Below are positions 36,680 to 44,905 of a stretch of DNA of 64,000 bases, piece after piece; position 1 is the first letter of the stretch; each line of letters begins with the position of its first letter. The notes beneath the pieces were generated by a model. That model was given only the letters and a program-made list of their open reading frames with translations. It did no database searches and had not been told where the DNA came from. The translations under genes were made by a program, and so were the position numbers. Origin of the DNA: Alicycliphilus sp. UBA6560. GTDB lineage: Bacteria; Pseudomonadota; Gammaproteobacteria; Burkholderiales; Burkholderiaceae_C. Location: contig DJJU01000001.1 in assembly GCA_002434305.1 (NCBI GenBank), positions 62,001-126,000 of the forward strand, given 5' to 3'.

Positions 36680-39127
36680 ATGCTGCGTATCTTTTTAATA
36701 TTTTTCCTGTCCATCGGATTCAACGGCATCAATTGGGCAAAAGACGCGCCTCACGTTTACGCCTTCATTGAAAATATAAATTACGAAACGGGATCAAATC
36801 ATCTACATATCAATGGCCGATTTACAGCAGGAGACGACAACAAAGCCGGAACCACATTCCAGATACAAGCCAAGGACAAGCGTGGAGAAATCGTAAATAA
36901 AAATATAAATAGCGAACGCTTCAGCATAGAGGTCAAATTTGAAGATCCACTGCCAGGTGGACTTCTCAAAATCAAAGCAAGCGCCGTCTCTCCCGCAGGA
37001 GAAAGATTTGACCTCCACCTTGCCGACGGAACCCAGCCCCTCGCCCATATACCAAAGATATACACACGACACTGGGCATTGCTGGGAATTATTCTGACCG
37101 CAATCGCACTCACCTATTCAAGGCGAATTCAGCAATCTGGCCTACACCTCGCCAATTGGACACAACAGCATGTCAAAGGCATAGCTGCCGGAATACTAAT
37201 TTTCAGCCTCTCGCTAGTTCTCATCGGTATTACGGGGAGTTCTTTTCGCATCGCTTTAGAAGGGCCTGTGGCAAAAGCCATCTCCACCGCAAGCGGTAGC
37301 GACGCACGAATTTTTAAGCTGCAATCCTCTCGAGGGGATGAGTGGGGAATTTTAACGCCCAATATCCTTGCCCAAGTCAACCACACCCCTCCATTTCCAA
37401 TCATCAATACCAATCTAGGTATCGATGGGCAGAATATGGGCATACTTGGCATGACTGGTGCACCCGTTGCACAGTGGGCCGCGATTGCTCGCCCAGCAAC
37501 ATGGGGCTACTTCTTTCTTCCACTTCGTCAAGCCCAATCATGGCAATGGCAGCTCCCCTTCTGGGGATGTTTGTTGGCCCTATGGTGGCTATTAAATCTC
37601 TTCAAACCTCAATCTGCCGGTCGCAATCTTGCACTAGCCACTCTTTTCTGCATTGCACCTTATGCCGCAGCCTGGTCAAATTGGCCACTCTACTTTACCC
37701 TTTTCCCAGTTCTGGCATTTTCCAGCTTTATTAAGCTTCTCGAATCCAAGAGGATTACACATGCCCTCCTTTGGGGAGCCGGAATAGGATACTCCATTGC
37801 AGCCTGGGTATTGACGCTCTATCCCCCATGGATGGTTACCATCGGAACCTTGTGCGCCCTCCTTTGCATCGGCCTATTATTAGACCGGCGTTCATCACCA
37901 GAAATTCAATTCAAGCTGGCGGCAAGCGGTTTAACCTTAGGATTGGTTATTGCGACTGTAATTCTGGGGAGTTGGTGGCTCGACACCAGAGATGCTATTG
38001 AGCTGACACAGAAGACGGTTTATCCCGGTCAGCGCACCACGCTCACTGGAGGCACCGGCAGTATTCTCTGGACTTTCCGCGGCTTCACCAACGCCGAAGC
38101 TATAACCTTCGGGGGAGATACACCATGGACAAACCAACCGGAGATCAGCTCATACATTTGGCTTCCATTGGCCATGTTATGGTTATGCGCCTATGGATTG
38201 GCACGAGAAAAGAGAAATCGCTGCCTGCTATTAGGCTGCACCATTTTTATCGTATATTATTTTGTTTTTACCTTCATAGGAGTTCCCGAGTGGATGGCAA
38301 GGCTCACCCTATGGGGGCGGGCGCCAACAAATCGAACTGACGTCTCTCTTGGGTTGGCATTTATCATTTTACTTTGCCTAACCAGGCGAGAGTGGTTTAT
38401 TCCCCTGACGCAGGAAAGATCCATCTGGCCGCGTAAAGCAGCGGCAGCCATCATCGCCATTGGAAGCTCTTGTTTGGCTTATGCAGTACTAGCCGAAATG
38501 CCCGTTTTCATTTTTCCGAAAAATAGCATTGTTTATATTTCTGTTTTCTTGGTTTTCAGCATTTTCTGCGCCTGGTGGCTAACACATGGGAAAACATCCG
38601 GCCCGATAGCTTTACTTCTTATACTCTCACTCGTGGCCACGTTTGGATTCAACCCAATAGCAAAAGCACCGAAGAAGGTAGAGATGACTCCCGAGGTTAA
38701 AATGTTAGCCTCAGATGAGAACGGAAATTTACACAGAATTCTTTTTGTGAGCGGCGAAGGAATGGGTCCGCACTTATTCGCAGCAGTTGGATTGCCCACT
38801 ATAAATGGAGTACTTGCATATCCACAGCTTACCTTGTGGAAGAGGCTCCAACTTCCAGAGAAGGATTGGCCGATCGTCAATAGGTATCAACATCTTGCAT
38901 TCACAACCGGAAAACCCGCCAATTACGAAAGCTACTCGGTAAGCTCTCCGTGGATGGAATGGGTGGTGGTTACAATAGATCCAGAGAAATTTGATTTTAA
39001 CCTCACAGGGGCGCAAAGGATTACAGCATTCGACGAACAAGCGGAGAACTTGAGAAAGAGCCCATTATTAAAAGAAATTGGAAAACACAAAGGCTTGGTC
39101 TGGTTTTCCGTAACGCCTCCAAGATGA
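36680..39127 (+). CDS. Large polytopic membrane protein, putative GT-C-type glycosyltransferase
   Basis: An 815-residue protein in an AT-rich segment. It has a signal-like N-terminal helix, a small beta-rich outer domain (about 25-120), then roughly twelve membrane helices with long outer loops (for example around GSSFRIALEGPV and TPWTNQPEISS) and a C-terminal soluble domain. Alternating helices and outer loops with this size suggest a GT-C-fold enzyme using polyprenyl-phosphate sugars, comparable to DUF7657-type proteins in surface-polysaccharide loci; I could not confirm a catalytic acidic pair. Next to a flippase-like protein and a GT2, it fits as the final transferase. Base composition is unlike the neighbours, so horizontal origin is likely. 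Confidence 0.65.
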   Translation: MLRIFLIFFLSIGFNGINWAKDAPHVYAFIENINYETGSNHLHINGRFTAGDDNKAGTTFQIQAKDKRGEIVNKNINSERFSIEVKFEDPLPGGLLKIKASAVSPAGERFDLHLADGTQPLAHIPKIYTRHWALLGIILTAIALTYSRRIQQSGLHLANWTQQHVKGIAAGILIFSLSLVLIGITGSSFRIALEGPVAKAISTASGSDARIFKLQSSRGDEWGILTPNILAQVNHTPPFPIINTNLGIDGQNMGILGMTGAPVAQWAAIARPATWGYFFLPLRQAQSWQWQLPFWGCLLALWWLLNLFKPQSAGRNLALATLFCIAPYAAAWSNWPLYFTLFPVLAFSSFIKLLESKRITHALLWGAGIGYSIAAWVLTLYPPWMVTIGTLCALLCIGLLLDRRSSPEIQFKLAASGLTLGLVIATVILGSWWLDTRDAIELTQKTVYPGQRTTLTGGTGSILWTFRGFTNAEAITFGGDTPWTNQPEISSYIWLPLAMLWLCAYGLAREKRNRCLLLGCTIFIVYYFVFTFIGVPEWMARLTLWGRAPTNRTDVSLGLAFIILLCLTRREWFIPLTQERSIWPRKAAAAIIAIGSSCLAYAVLAEMPVFIFPKNSIVYISVFLVFSIFCAWWLTHGKTSGPIALLLILSLVATFGFNPIAKAPKKVEMTPEVKMLASDENGNLHRILFVSGEGMGPHLFAAVGLPTINGVLAYPQLTLWKRLQLPEKDWPIVNRYQHLAFTTGKPANYESYSVSSPWMEWVVVTIDPEKFDFNLTGAQRITAFDEQAENLRKSPLLKEIGKHKGLVWFSVTPPR

Positions 39128-39143
39128 AATATACAGATTGACC

Positions 39144-39491
39144 ATGAATTTTTCCCTCACTCTGTACACTTTGCTTTGTGTAATTGGAATTTCTATTGGC
39201 CAGCTTTTTTTCAAGAAGGCTGCCACTGCCCTACCTCCTGAATTTTCTGTGCCTTTATTGATCCAGAACGGCTGGCTCATTGCAGCTCTTATTCTCTACG
39301 GCATAACTACACTCGGCTGGGTATGGATTCTTCGCCAGGCACCTCTACATTTGGCCTATCCATTTATGGGCCTAGCTTTTCTGATCGTTCCTGTTCTGGC
39401 CTGGTACTTCTTGAGCGAACCACTGCATTGGCGCACCCTCGCTGGCGGAGCCCTGATCATGGCCGGCGTTGCGCTGGCCTCTACAAGCTGA
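39144..39491 (+). CDS. SMR/EamA-type small membrane protein, likely flippase
   Basis: A 115-residue protein with four membrane helices and a GISIGQLFFKKAA first helix, resembling EmrE/ArnE-type small multidrug-resistance proteins. In lipid-linked sugar systems such proteins flip polyprenyl-phosphate sugars across the inner membrane (ArnE/ArnF). The ATG at 39144 is preferred over a TTG at 39138. It lies 16 bases after the membrane protein and 11 before the GT2, so all three are probably one operon. It is still AT-rich. Drug export is the alternative but less likely in this context. Confidence 0.75.
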   Translation: MNFSLTLYTLLCVIGISIGQLFFKKAATALPPEFSVPLLIQNGWLIAALILYGITTLGWVWILRQAPLHLAYPFMGLAFLIVPVLAWYFLSEPLHWRTLAGGALIMAGVALASTS

Positions 39492-39502
39492 GGAGTTGAT
39501 TT

Positions 39503-40471
39503 GTGCGCATCGCCGTCGCCATCCCCTGCTACAAAGTGACCCAGCATGTGCTGGGCGTGATCGGTGCCATCGGCCCCGAGGTACACGCCATCTACGCCGT
39601 CGACGACGCCTGCCCCGCTGGCAGTGGCCGCTTCGTCGAAGAGCACAACCGTGACCCTCGAGTGCGCGTTCTCTACAACCCGGAAAACCGCGGTGTGGGC
39701 GGCGCCATCGTCACGGCCTACAAGGCGGCCATGGCTGACGGCATGGACATCGTGGTCAAAGTCGATGGTGACGGCCAGATGGACCCAGCGCTGTTGCCTT
39801 TGTTTGTGCGCCCGCTGCTGCGCGGGCAGGCCGACTACACCAAGGGCAACCGCTTCTATCGTCCCGAATCGGTGCAGGGCATGCCCCCGGTGCGGCTCTT
39901 CGGCAACGCCGTGCTGTCATTTCTGACCAAGCTCAGCTGCGGCTACTGGAACGTGATGGACCCGACCAACGGCTACACGGCCGTGCGCACTTGCGTGCTG
40001 GCCGAGCTGCCGCTGGACAAGCTCGAGCGCCGCTATTTCTTCGAGACCGACATGCTGTTTCGCCTGAATACGGTGCGGGCCGTGGTGCGTGATGTACCCA
40101 TGGACGCGGTCTACGCGGATGAAGAATCCAACTTGAAGGTCAGCCGCGTGCTGCCCGAATTTCTGCGCAAGCACCTGTCGCGGCTCGGAAGGCGCTATGT
40201 GTACAACTACCTCGTGCGCGACTTCAACGTGGGCACGCTGTACAGCCTTTTTGCGGTTGTGCTGCTGCTGGTGGGCGCGGCCTTTGGCGGCTGGCACTGG
40301 TTCGTCAGCAGCAGCACCAACCACCCCGCCACCAGCGGCACCGTGATGCTCGCGGCCTTGCCGGTGCTCATCGGCATCCAGTGCCTGATCGCGTTCTTGC
40401 ACTACGACGTGAGCAACGTCCCCACCGAGCCGGTCAGCCTGACGCTGGCTGACCTGCCCCTTCGTCCTTGA
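39503..40471 (+). CDS. Polyprenyl-phosphate-type GT2 glycosyltransferase
   Basis: A 322-residue membrane-bound GT2. The GT-A domain has RIAVAIPCYK, VDDAC, NRGVGGAI and the DGDGQMDP metal motif near residue 90, as in dolichol-phosphate-mannose-synthase-like enzymes; two C-terminal membrane helices (about 245-300) anchor it. The GTG start at 39503 has AGGAG eight bases upstream. It would load a sugar on a polyprenyl phosphate at the inner face, feeding the flippase and GT-C protein before it. Its base composition is back to the high-GC norm, so the island boundary lies at its start. Confidence 0.85.
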   Translation: MRIAVAIPCYKVTQHVLGVIGAIGPEVHAIYAVDDACPAGSGRFVEEHNRDPRVRVLYNPENRGVGGAIVTAYKAAMADGMDIVVKVDGDGQMDPALLPLFVRPLLRGQADYTKGNRFYRPESVQGMPPVRLFGNAVLSFLTKLSCGYWNVMDPTNGYTAVRTCVLAELPLDKLERRYFFETDMLFRLNTVRAVVRDVPMDAVYADEESNLKVSRVLPEFLRKHLSRLGRRYVYNYLVRDFNVGTLYSLFAVVLLLVGAAFGGWHWFVSSSTNHPATSGTVMLAALPVLIGIQCLIAFLHYDVSNVPTEPVSLTLADLPLRP

Positions 40472-40505
40472 ATTGCGGCTGCTGACGCGGCGCCCTCCTT
40501 CTCGC

Positions 40506-41300
40506 ATGCTTTCCCTGACCCAGTGGCCTCCAGAGGCCCGCAGCCCCATTGCCGGCGTCTTCACCGACATCGACGACACCCTCACCACCGACGGCGCCAT
40601 CACGCCCGACGCCCTGCAGGCCCTGGCCGATCTGAAGGCTGCCGGCCTGTCGGTCGTGGCCATCACCGGCCGGCCCGTGGGCTGGAGCGAGCCCTTCGCG
40701 CTCGCCTGGCCGGTGGACGCCATCGTGGCCGAAAACGGCGCCGTGGCGCTCAAGCGCAATGCTTCGGGTAGCCTGGACAAGCTGTACCAGCAGGACGCCT
40801 CCACGCGCGCCACCAACTTCGCGCGCATGCAGCAGGTGCTGGCGCACATCGAGGCGACCATCCCCGGCGCGCGCCGCGCCACCGACTCCGCCGGACGCGA
40901 GACCGACATCGCCATCGACCACAGCGAGTTCACGCAGCTGTCGGATGCGCAGATCGACAAGGTGGTGCTAGCCATGCGCCACGAGGGCATGCACGCCACC
41001 GTGAGCAGCATCCACGTCAACGGCTGGTATGGCGAGCACAACAAGCTGGAAGGCGCGCGCTGGATCGTGCGCCAGCTCTGGGGCCGCGAGCTGGACACCG
41101 AAATGGACCGCTGGGTCTACGTGGGCGACTCGACCAACGACGCGCTGATGTTCCACGCCTTCGACAGCAGCGTGGGTGTGGCCAACGTGGCGCGCTTCGT
41201 GCCGCACCTGACGCACCTGCCGCGCTATGTGACGCAGGGCGAGCGCGGTGCAGGGTTTGCCGAAGTGGCGCGCGCCGTTTTAAGCCAAAAAGGCCGCTAG
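40506..41300 (+). CDS. HAD superfamily phosphatase (IIB type)
   Basis: A 264-residue hydrolase with the nucleophile motif FTDIDDTLTTDG near residue 20, ITGRP (motif II), and GDSTNDALMFHAF (motif IV), plus a type IIB cap in the middle. It resembles sugar-phosphatases such as mannosyl-3-phosphoglycerate or sucrose-phosphate phosphatases. It follows the GT2 by 34 bases and may belong to the same unit, perhaps removing a sugar phosphate. The last residues and the TAG stop lie inside a copy of the dispersed repeat. No clear ribosome site precedes the ATG at 40506. Confidence 0.8.
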   Translation: MLSLTQWPPEARSPIAGVFTDIDDTLTTDGAITPDALQALADLKAAGLSVVAITGRPVGWSEPFALAWPVDAIVAENGAVALKRNASGSLDKLYQQDASTRATNFARMQQVLAHIEATIPGARRATDSAGRETDIAIDHSEFTQLSDAQIDKVVLAMRHEGMHATVSSIHVNGWYGEHNKLEGARWIVRQLWGRELDTEMDRWVYVGDSTNDALMFHAFDSSVGVANVARFVPHLTHLPRYVTQGERGAGFAEVARAVLSQKGR

Positions 41301-41340
41301 CGCTTTCTGTACAAGCGCGAGCAGCTATACAACTAATAGC
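41285..41340 (-). repeat. Dispersed AGCGCTTG repeat, copy 5
   Basis: Read leftward: TATAGCTGCTCGCGCTTGTA then CAGAAAGCGCTAGCGGCC. It contains the stop of the HAD gene and ends 10 bases before the Bug-protein stop. Confidence 0.75.
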
Positions 41341-41349
41341 AAACCACCG

Positions 41350-42312
41350 TCACGAGCCGCGCGCCAGGCCCAGCTTGTCGATCAGCGCCTTCTCGCGCGC
41401 GAAGGTCTCGCGGGCAAAACGTTCGTACTGGGCCGGGCCCATGTAGATGGGCAGCATGTCGTAGCGCGCCAGGGCGCTGCGGTAGCTCTCGTGGTCCATG
41501 GCCTCCTTGAAGGCCGCGTGCAGGCGCTGCACCACCGCGTCGGGCGTGCCGCGCGGTGCGCCGATGCCGAACGGCGAGTTCTGCACCACGTCCAGGCCCA
41601 GTTCGCGCAGCGTGGGCGCGTCGGGGAACTTGGCCAGGCGCTGCTCGCCCCAGGTGTTGAGCACGCGCAGCTTGCCGGCCTCCACCTGCGGCGCAAAACC
41701 GGTGGAGTCGGCCGCGGCCATCACCTGGCCCGACAGGATGGACTGCATCAGGTCGGCGCTGCCCTTGTAGGGCACGTGCAGCAGCTCGATGCCCAGCTGC
41801 TGCGCCACCAGCTCCATGGTCAGGTGCGGACTGGTCAAGGTGCCGGTGGAGCCGTAGCTGAGCTTGCCCGGGTTGGCCTTGGCCCAGGCGACGAAGTGCG
41901 TCCAGGTCTTCAGGGGCGAGTCCGCCGGCACCACCACGCCGAAGGCGTAGCCGGTGACGTTGATGACGTAGCGGATGTCTTGCACCGGATCCCAGTTGAT
42001 CTTGGTGGTGTAGGGCAGGCGGAACACGCCCAGCGGGATCTGGGCGACGGTATAGCCGTCGGGCGCGGCGCTTTGCAGCGCCTGCGCGGGCAGCGTACCG
42101 CCGGCGCCCGGCTTGTTCTCCACGACCACCGGCTGGCCCAGCACCCGGCCGGCCTGGTCGGCCAGCACGCGCATGGTGATGTCGGTCGGCCCGCCCGCAG
42201 GAAAGGCGACGAGCAGCCGGATGGGCTTGGACGGGAAAGCCTGGGAATTGGCGGTGAAGGCCGGGGCGGCCAGTGCGGCCGCGCCCCACTGCATGAGTTG
42301 ACGACGCTGCAT
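41350..42312 (-). CDS. Bug family tripartite-tricarboxylate binding protein
   Basis: A 320-residue periplasmic binding protein. The N-terminus (MQRRQLMQWGAAALAAPAF) is an export signal with an RR pair; the mature protein starts around AFPSKPIRLLVAFPAGGPTDITMR, the invariant start of Bug proteins, and has VVENKPGAGG and HVPYKGSADLMQ. Bug proteins bring carboxylates to TctAB permeases; no tctA/tctB is near, which is usual in Comamonadaceae and Bordetella where such orphans are numerous. The ligand is unknown. Confidence 0.9.
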   Translation of the reverse strand: MQRRQLMQWGAAALAAPAFTANSQAFPSKPIRLLVAFPAGGPTDITMRVLADQAGRVLGQPVVVENKPGAGGTLPAQALQSAAPDGYTVAQIPLGVFRLPYTTKINWDPVQDIRYVINVTGYAFGVVVPADSPLKTWTHFVAWAKANPGKLSYGSTGTLTSPHLTMELVAQQLGIELLHVPYKGSADLMQSILSGQVMAAADSTGFAPQVEAGKLRVLNTWGEQRLAKFPDAPTLRELGLDVVQNSPFGIGAPRGTPDAVVQRLHAAFKEAMDHESYRSALARYDMLPIYMGPAQYERFARETFAREKALIDKLGLARGS

Positions 42313-42437
42313 GGATGTTGGACCTTTCTCAAAACGAAGGACGGACGGATGCAGCGCGCATTGCAGCGCCTGACAGCCCCGCGGCGGCGCATGAAAACCC
42401 TGAGGCGCTGTCGCGCAGGCGAAACGACGGCTGCAGC

Positions 42438-42510
42438 TGCGGCCCGTTTTTCAAGCAAAAAGCGGCTCCAGCACGCATCCCATCTGCGCTGGCAGCTATT
42501 AAAAAATGAG
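42438..42510 (-). repeat. Dispersed AGCGCTTG repeat, copy 6
   Basis: Read leftward: AATAGCTGCCAGCGCAGATG, then GTGCTGGAGCCGCTTTTTGC, an atypical form with the second CTTG lost. It stands upstream of the Bug gene and right beside the gltL-side terminator. Confidence 0.65.
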
Positions 42511-42519
42511 CAAAAGAAA

Positions 42520-42537
42520 AGGCGCCCGAAGGCGCCT
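42520..42537 (-). terminator. Terminator of the glutamate/aspartate ABC operon
   Basis: Stem AGGCGCC / GGCGCCT with a UUCG-type tetraloop, followed leftward by TTTTCTTTT. It lies about 50 bases beyond the gltL stop. Confidence 0.85.
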
Positions 42538-42590
42538 GTAGGCCTGACGTGCAGATGGCACCTTGGCCATCTGCGCAGTCAGCTCGTTCA

Positions 42591-43328
42591 TCAATGCTGC
42601 AGGATCTTGTTCAGGAAATCCTTGGTACGCGGCTGGCGCGCCTCGGGATGACCGAAGAAGTCGTCCCGGGTGCAGTCCTCGAGGATCTTGCCCCCCACAT
42701 CCATGAAGATCACACGGTTGCTGACCTTCTTGGCGAAGCCCATTTCGTGCGTCACGCACATCATGGTCATGCCCTCGTGGGCCAAGCCGATCATGACGTC
42801 CAGCACCTCGCCCACCATTTCCGGGTCCAGCGCTGAAGTCGGTTCGTCGAACAGCATGACGATGGGGTCCATCGACAGCGCCCGGGCAATCGCCACGCGC
42901 TGCTGCTGGCCGCCCGACAGCTGGCCGGGAAACTTGTCCTTGTGCGCCGTCAGGCCCACGCGCTCCAGCATTTTCAGGCCGCGTGCCTTGGCGTCCGTGG
43001 GATTGCGGCCCAGCACCTTGATCTGGGCGATCGTCAGATTCTCCGTCACCGACAGGTGCGGGAACAGCTCGAAGTGCTGAAACACCATGCCCACGCGCGA
43101 GCGCAGCTTGGGCAGGTTGGTCTTGGGGTCGTGGATGGCCGTGCCGTCCACGTAGATCTCGCCCTTCTGGATGGGCTCCAGCGCGTTGATGGTCTTGATC
43201 AGCGTGGACTTGCCCGAGCCCGACGGACCGCAGACCACCACCACCTCGCCCTTCTGGATGTTGGTGGAGCAGTCGCTCAGCACCTGGAAGGAGCCGTACC
43301 ACTTGGAGACGTTTTTCAGTTCGATCAT
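42591..43328 (-). CDS. gltL: Polar amino acid ABC transporter ATPase (GltL-like)
   Basis: A 245-residue ATPase: Walker A GPSGSGKST near residue 35, Q-loop MVFQHFELFPH, signature LSGGQQQR and Walker B VMLFDEP, with the switch His in VTHEMGFA. The combination is that of the glutamate/aspartate GltL group. It is the last gene of the gltI-gltJ-gltK-gltL operon, 30 bases after gltK, with a terminator behind it. Confidence 0.92.
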   Translation of the reverse strand: MIELKNVSKWYGSFQVLSDCSTNIQKGEVVVVCGPSGSGKSTLIKTINALEPIQKGEIYVDGTAIHDPKTNLPKLRSRVGMVFQHFELFPHLSVTENLTIAQIKVLGRNPTDAKARGLKMLERVGLTAHKDKFPGQLSGGQQQRVAIARALSMDPIVMLFDEPTSALDPEMVGEVLDVMIGLAHEGMTMMCVTHEMGFAKKVSNRVIFMDVGGKILEDCTRDDFFGHPEARQPRTKDFLNKILQH

Positions 43329-43358
43329 TGCGATGATTCCTCTGCCAGCCGTGCCGCG

Positions 43359-44033
43359 TCAGCGGATGATGGCGATCTTCTTGTGCAGGCGCTTGACCAG
43401 CCACGACAGCGCATAGCACAGCACGAAATAGACGACGGCGGCGGCCAGATAGGCCTCGATGGGACGGCCGTAGTTCTTGCCCGCGATCTCGAAGCCCTTG
43501 AGCATGTCGTAGGCGCCGATGGCGTAGACCAGCGAGGTGTCCTGGAACAGGATGATGGTCTGCGTCAGCAGCACCGGCAGCATGTTGCGGAAGGCCTGCG
43601 GCAGCACCACCAGCTTCATGTTCTGGCCATAGGTCATGCCCAGGGCCTGGCCGGCGAAGACCTGTCCGCGCGGAATGGACTGGATGCCCGCACGCATGAT
43701 CTCGCTGAAGTACGCGGCCTCGAAGGCGACGAAGGTGATGATGGCCGAGACCTCGGCGCCGATGGGCCGGCCGATGATCATGGGTACCAGCAGAAAGAAC
43801 CACAGGATCACCATCACCAGCGGGATGGAGCGCATGCCGTTCACGTAGATGGTGGCGGGCAGGTCCAGCCACTTCTTGCCCGAAAGGCGCATCAGGGCCA
43901 GCACGGTGCCCAGGGCCACGCCTCCCAGGGTGGCGATCACCGTCAGCGTCACGCTGAAGTACAAGCCCTTCAGCACGAAGTTGGAAACCAGGTCCCAGGT
44001 GAAGAACGACCAGTCGATGTTGAGATTCACCAT
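43359..44033 (-). CDS. gltK: Amino acid ABC transporter permease (GltK-like)
   Basis: A 224-residue inner-membrane permease with about five helices. The coupling loop EAAYFSEIMRAGIQSIPRGQ..AGQALGM is the conserved EAA motif of polar amino acid permeases. The ATG at 44033 is two bases after the gltJ stop. It pairs with GltJ to form the heterodimeric channel served by GltL. Confidence 0.9.
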   Translation of the reverse strand: MVNLNIDWSFFTWDLVSNFVLKGLYFSVTLTVIATLGGVALGTVLALMRLSGKKWLDLPATIYVNGMRSIPLVMVILWFFLLVPMIIGRPIGAEVSAIITFVAFEAAYFSEIMRAGIQSIPRGQVFAGQALGMTYGQNMKLVVLPQAFRNMLPVLLTQTIILFQDTSLVYAIGAYDMLKGFEIAGKNYGRPIEAYLAAAVVYFVLCYALSWLVKRLHKKIAIIR

Positions 44034-44035
44034 GC

Positions 44036-44788
44036 TCAGTGCCCTCCCCCGCCGGCGGCGATCAGGCCGGGCACGCGTGAGCGCTTCTCGATGAAGGCCA
44101 TGATGCGGTTGATGGCGAAGGCCGAGATGACGTACAGGGCCGTGACGGCCAGGTAGACCTCCACGCCACGCGAGGTCTCTTCCTGCGCCTGCATGGCGAA
44201 CATGGTCAGCTCGGCGACCGAGACAGCAAAGGCCACGGACGAGTTCTTGAACACGTTCATGGTCTCGCTGGTCAGCGGCGGGATGATGATGCGAAACGCC
44301 ATGGGCAGCAGCACGTAGCGATAGGTCTGGAACGTGGAAAAGCCCATGGCCATGCCGGCGTAGCGCTGGCCGCGCGGCAACGCCTGGATGCCCGAGCGCA
44401 CCTGCTCGGCGATGCGCGCCGAGGTGAAGAAGCCCAGGGCGAAGACCACCAGCACGAAGCCTGGCAGCGACTTCATCGCCGGGAAGATCGCGGGCACCAC
44501 GTGGTACCACACGAAGATGTGCACCAGCAGCGGAATGTTGCGGAACAGCTCGACCCAGGCATTGCCCAGGCGCACGACCCAGGGCCGGCCTTCCAGCGTG
44601 CGCAACGTGCCAACGACCGCGCCCACGACCAGGGCGATGAGCAGCGATAGCAGCGACACGGACACCGTCCAGCCCCAGGCCGACAGCATCCAGTCCAGGT
44701 AGGTCACGTCGCCGCCTTTGCCGAAGCAGCTCGTACCGACCTCCATGGTGATGGTGTCCTGGCAGAACACCTGCCATTCCCAATTCAT
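44036..44788 (-). CDS. gltJ: Amino acid ABC transporter permease (GltJ-like)
   Basis: A 250-residue permease with the EAA loop SARIAEQVRSGIQALPRGQ.YAGMAMG and the extended first periplasmic segment (DTITMEVGTSC) that marks GltJ. Its C-terminus is glycine-rich. It follows gltI after a gap of about 115 bases that holds two hairpins, so it is likely expressed less than the binding protein. Confidence 0.9.
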   Translation of the reverse strand: MNWEWQVFCQDTITMEVGTSCFGKGGDVTYLDWMLSAWGWTVSVSLLSLLIALVVGAVVGTLRTLEGRPWVVRLGNAWVELFRNIPLLVHIFVWYHVVPAIFPAMKSLPGFVLVVFALGFFTSARIAEQVRSGIQALPRGQRYAGMAMGFSTFQTYRYVLLPMAFRIIIPPLTSETMNVFKNSSVAFAVSVAELTMFAMQAQEETSRGVEVYLAVTALYVISAFAINRIMAFIEKRSRVPGLIAAGGGGH

Positions 44789-44820
44789 AGGAACACCCTT
44801 TCAGTTCTCATTCAATTGCA

Positions 44821-44886
44821 GTTGCCGGCGCGCGCGGGCCGGCAACGAAAACGCCCCTTCTCCGCCGCACGGGCCGAAAAGGGGCG
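44821..44886 (-). terminator. Two hairpins between gltI and gltJ (partial terminator)
   Basis: Read leftward after the gltI stop: CGCCCCTT..AAGGGGCG with a long loop then TTTT, followed by GTTGCCGG..CCGGCAAC. Such a pair commonly stabilises the binding-protein part of the mRNA and lets only some polymerases reach the permease genes. Confidence 0.6.
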
Positions 44887-44905
44887 GTGCGCCTCAGGTC
44901 AGGCC

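Noticed and set aside
39144..39491. Multidrug efflux pump of the SMR family
   Set aside because: Fold is compatible, but its position between a GT-C-like protein and a polyprenyl-phosphate GT2 makes a lipid-linked sugar flippase more likely.
36680..39491. Transposon or integrated element borders around the AT-rich genes
   Set aside because: No transposase, terminal inverted repeats, tRNA site or target duplication could be seen; recombination within shared flanks explains it better.
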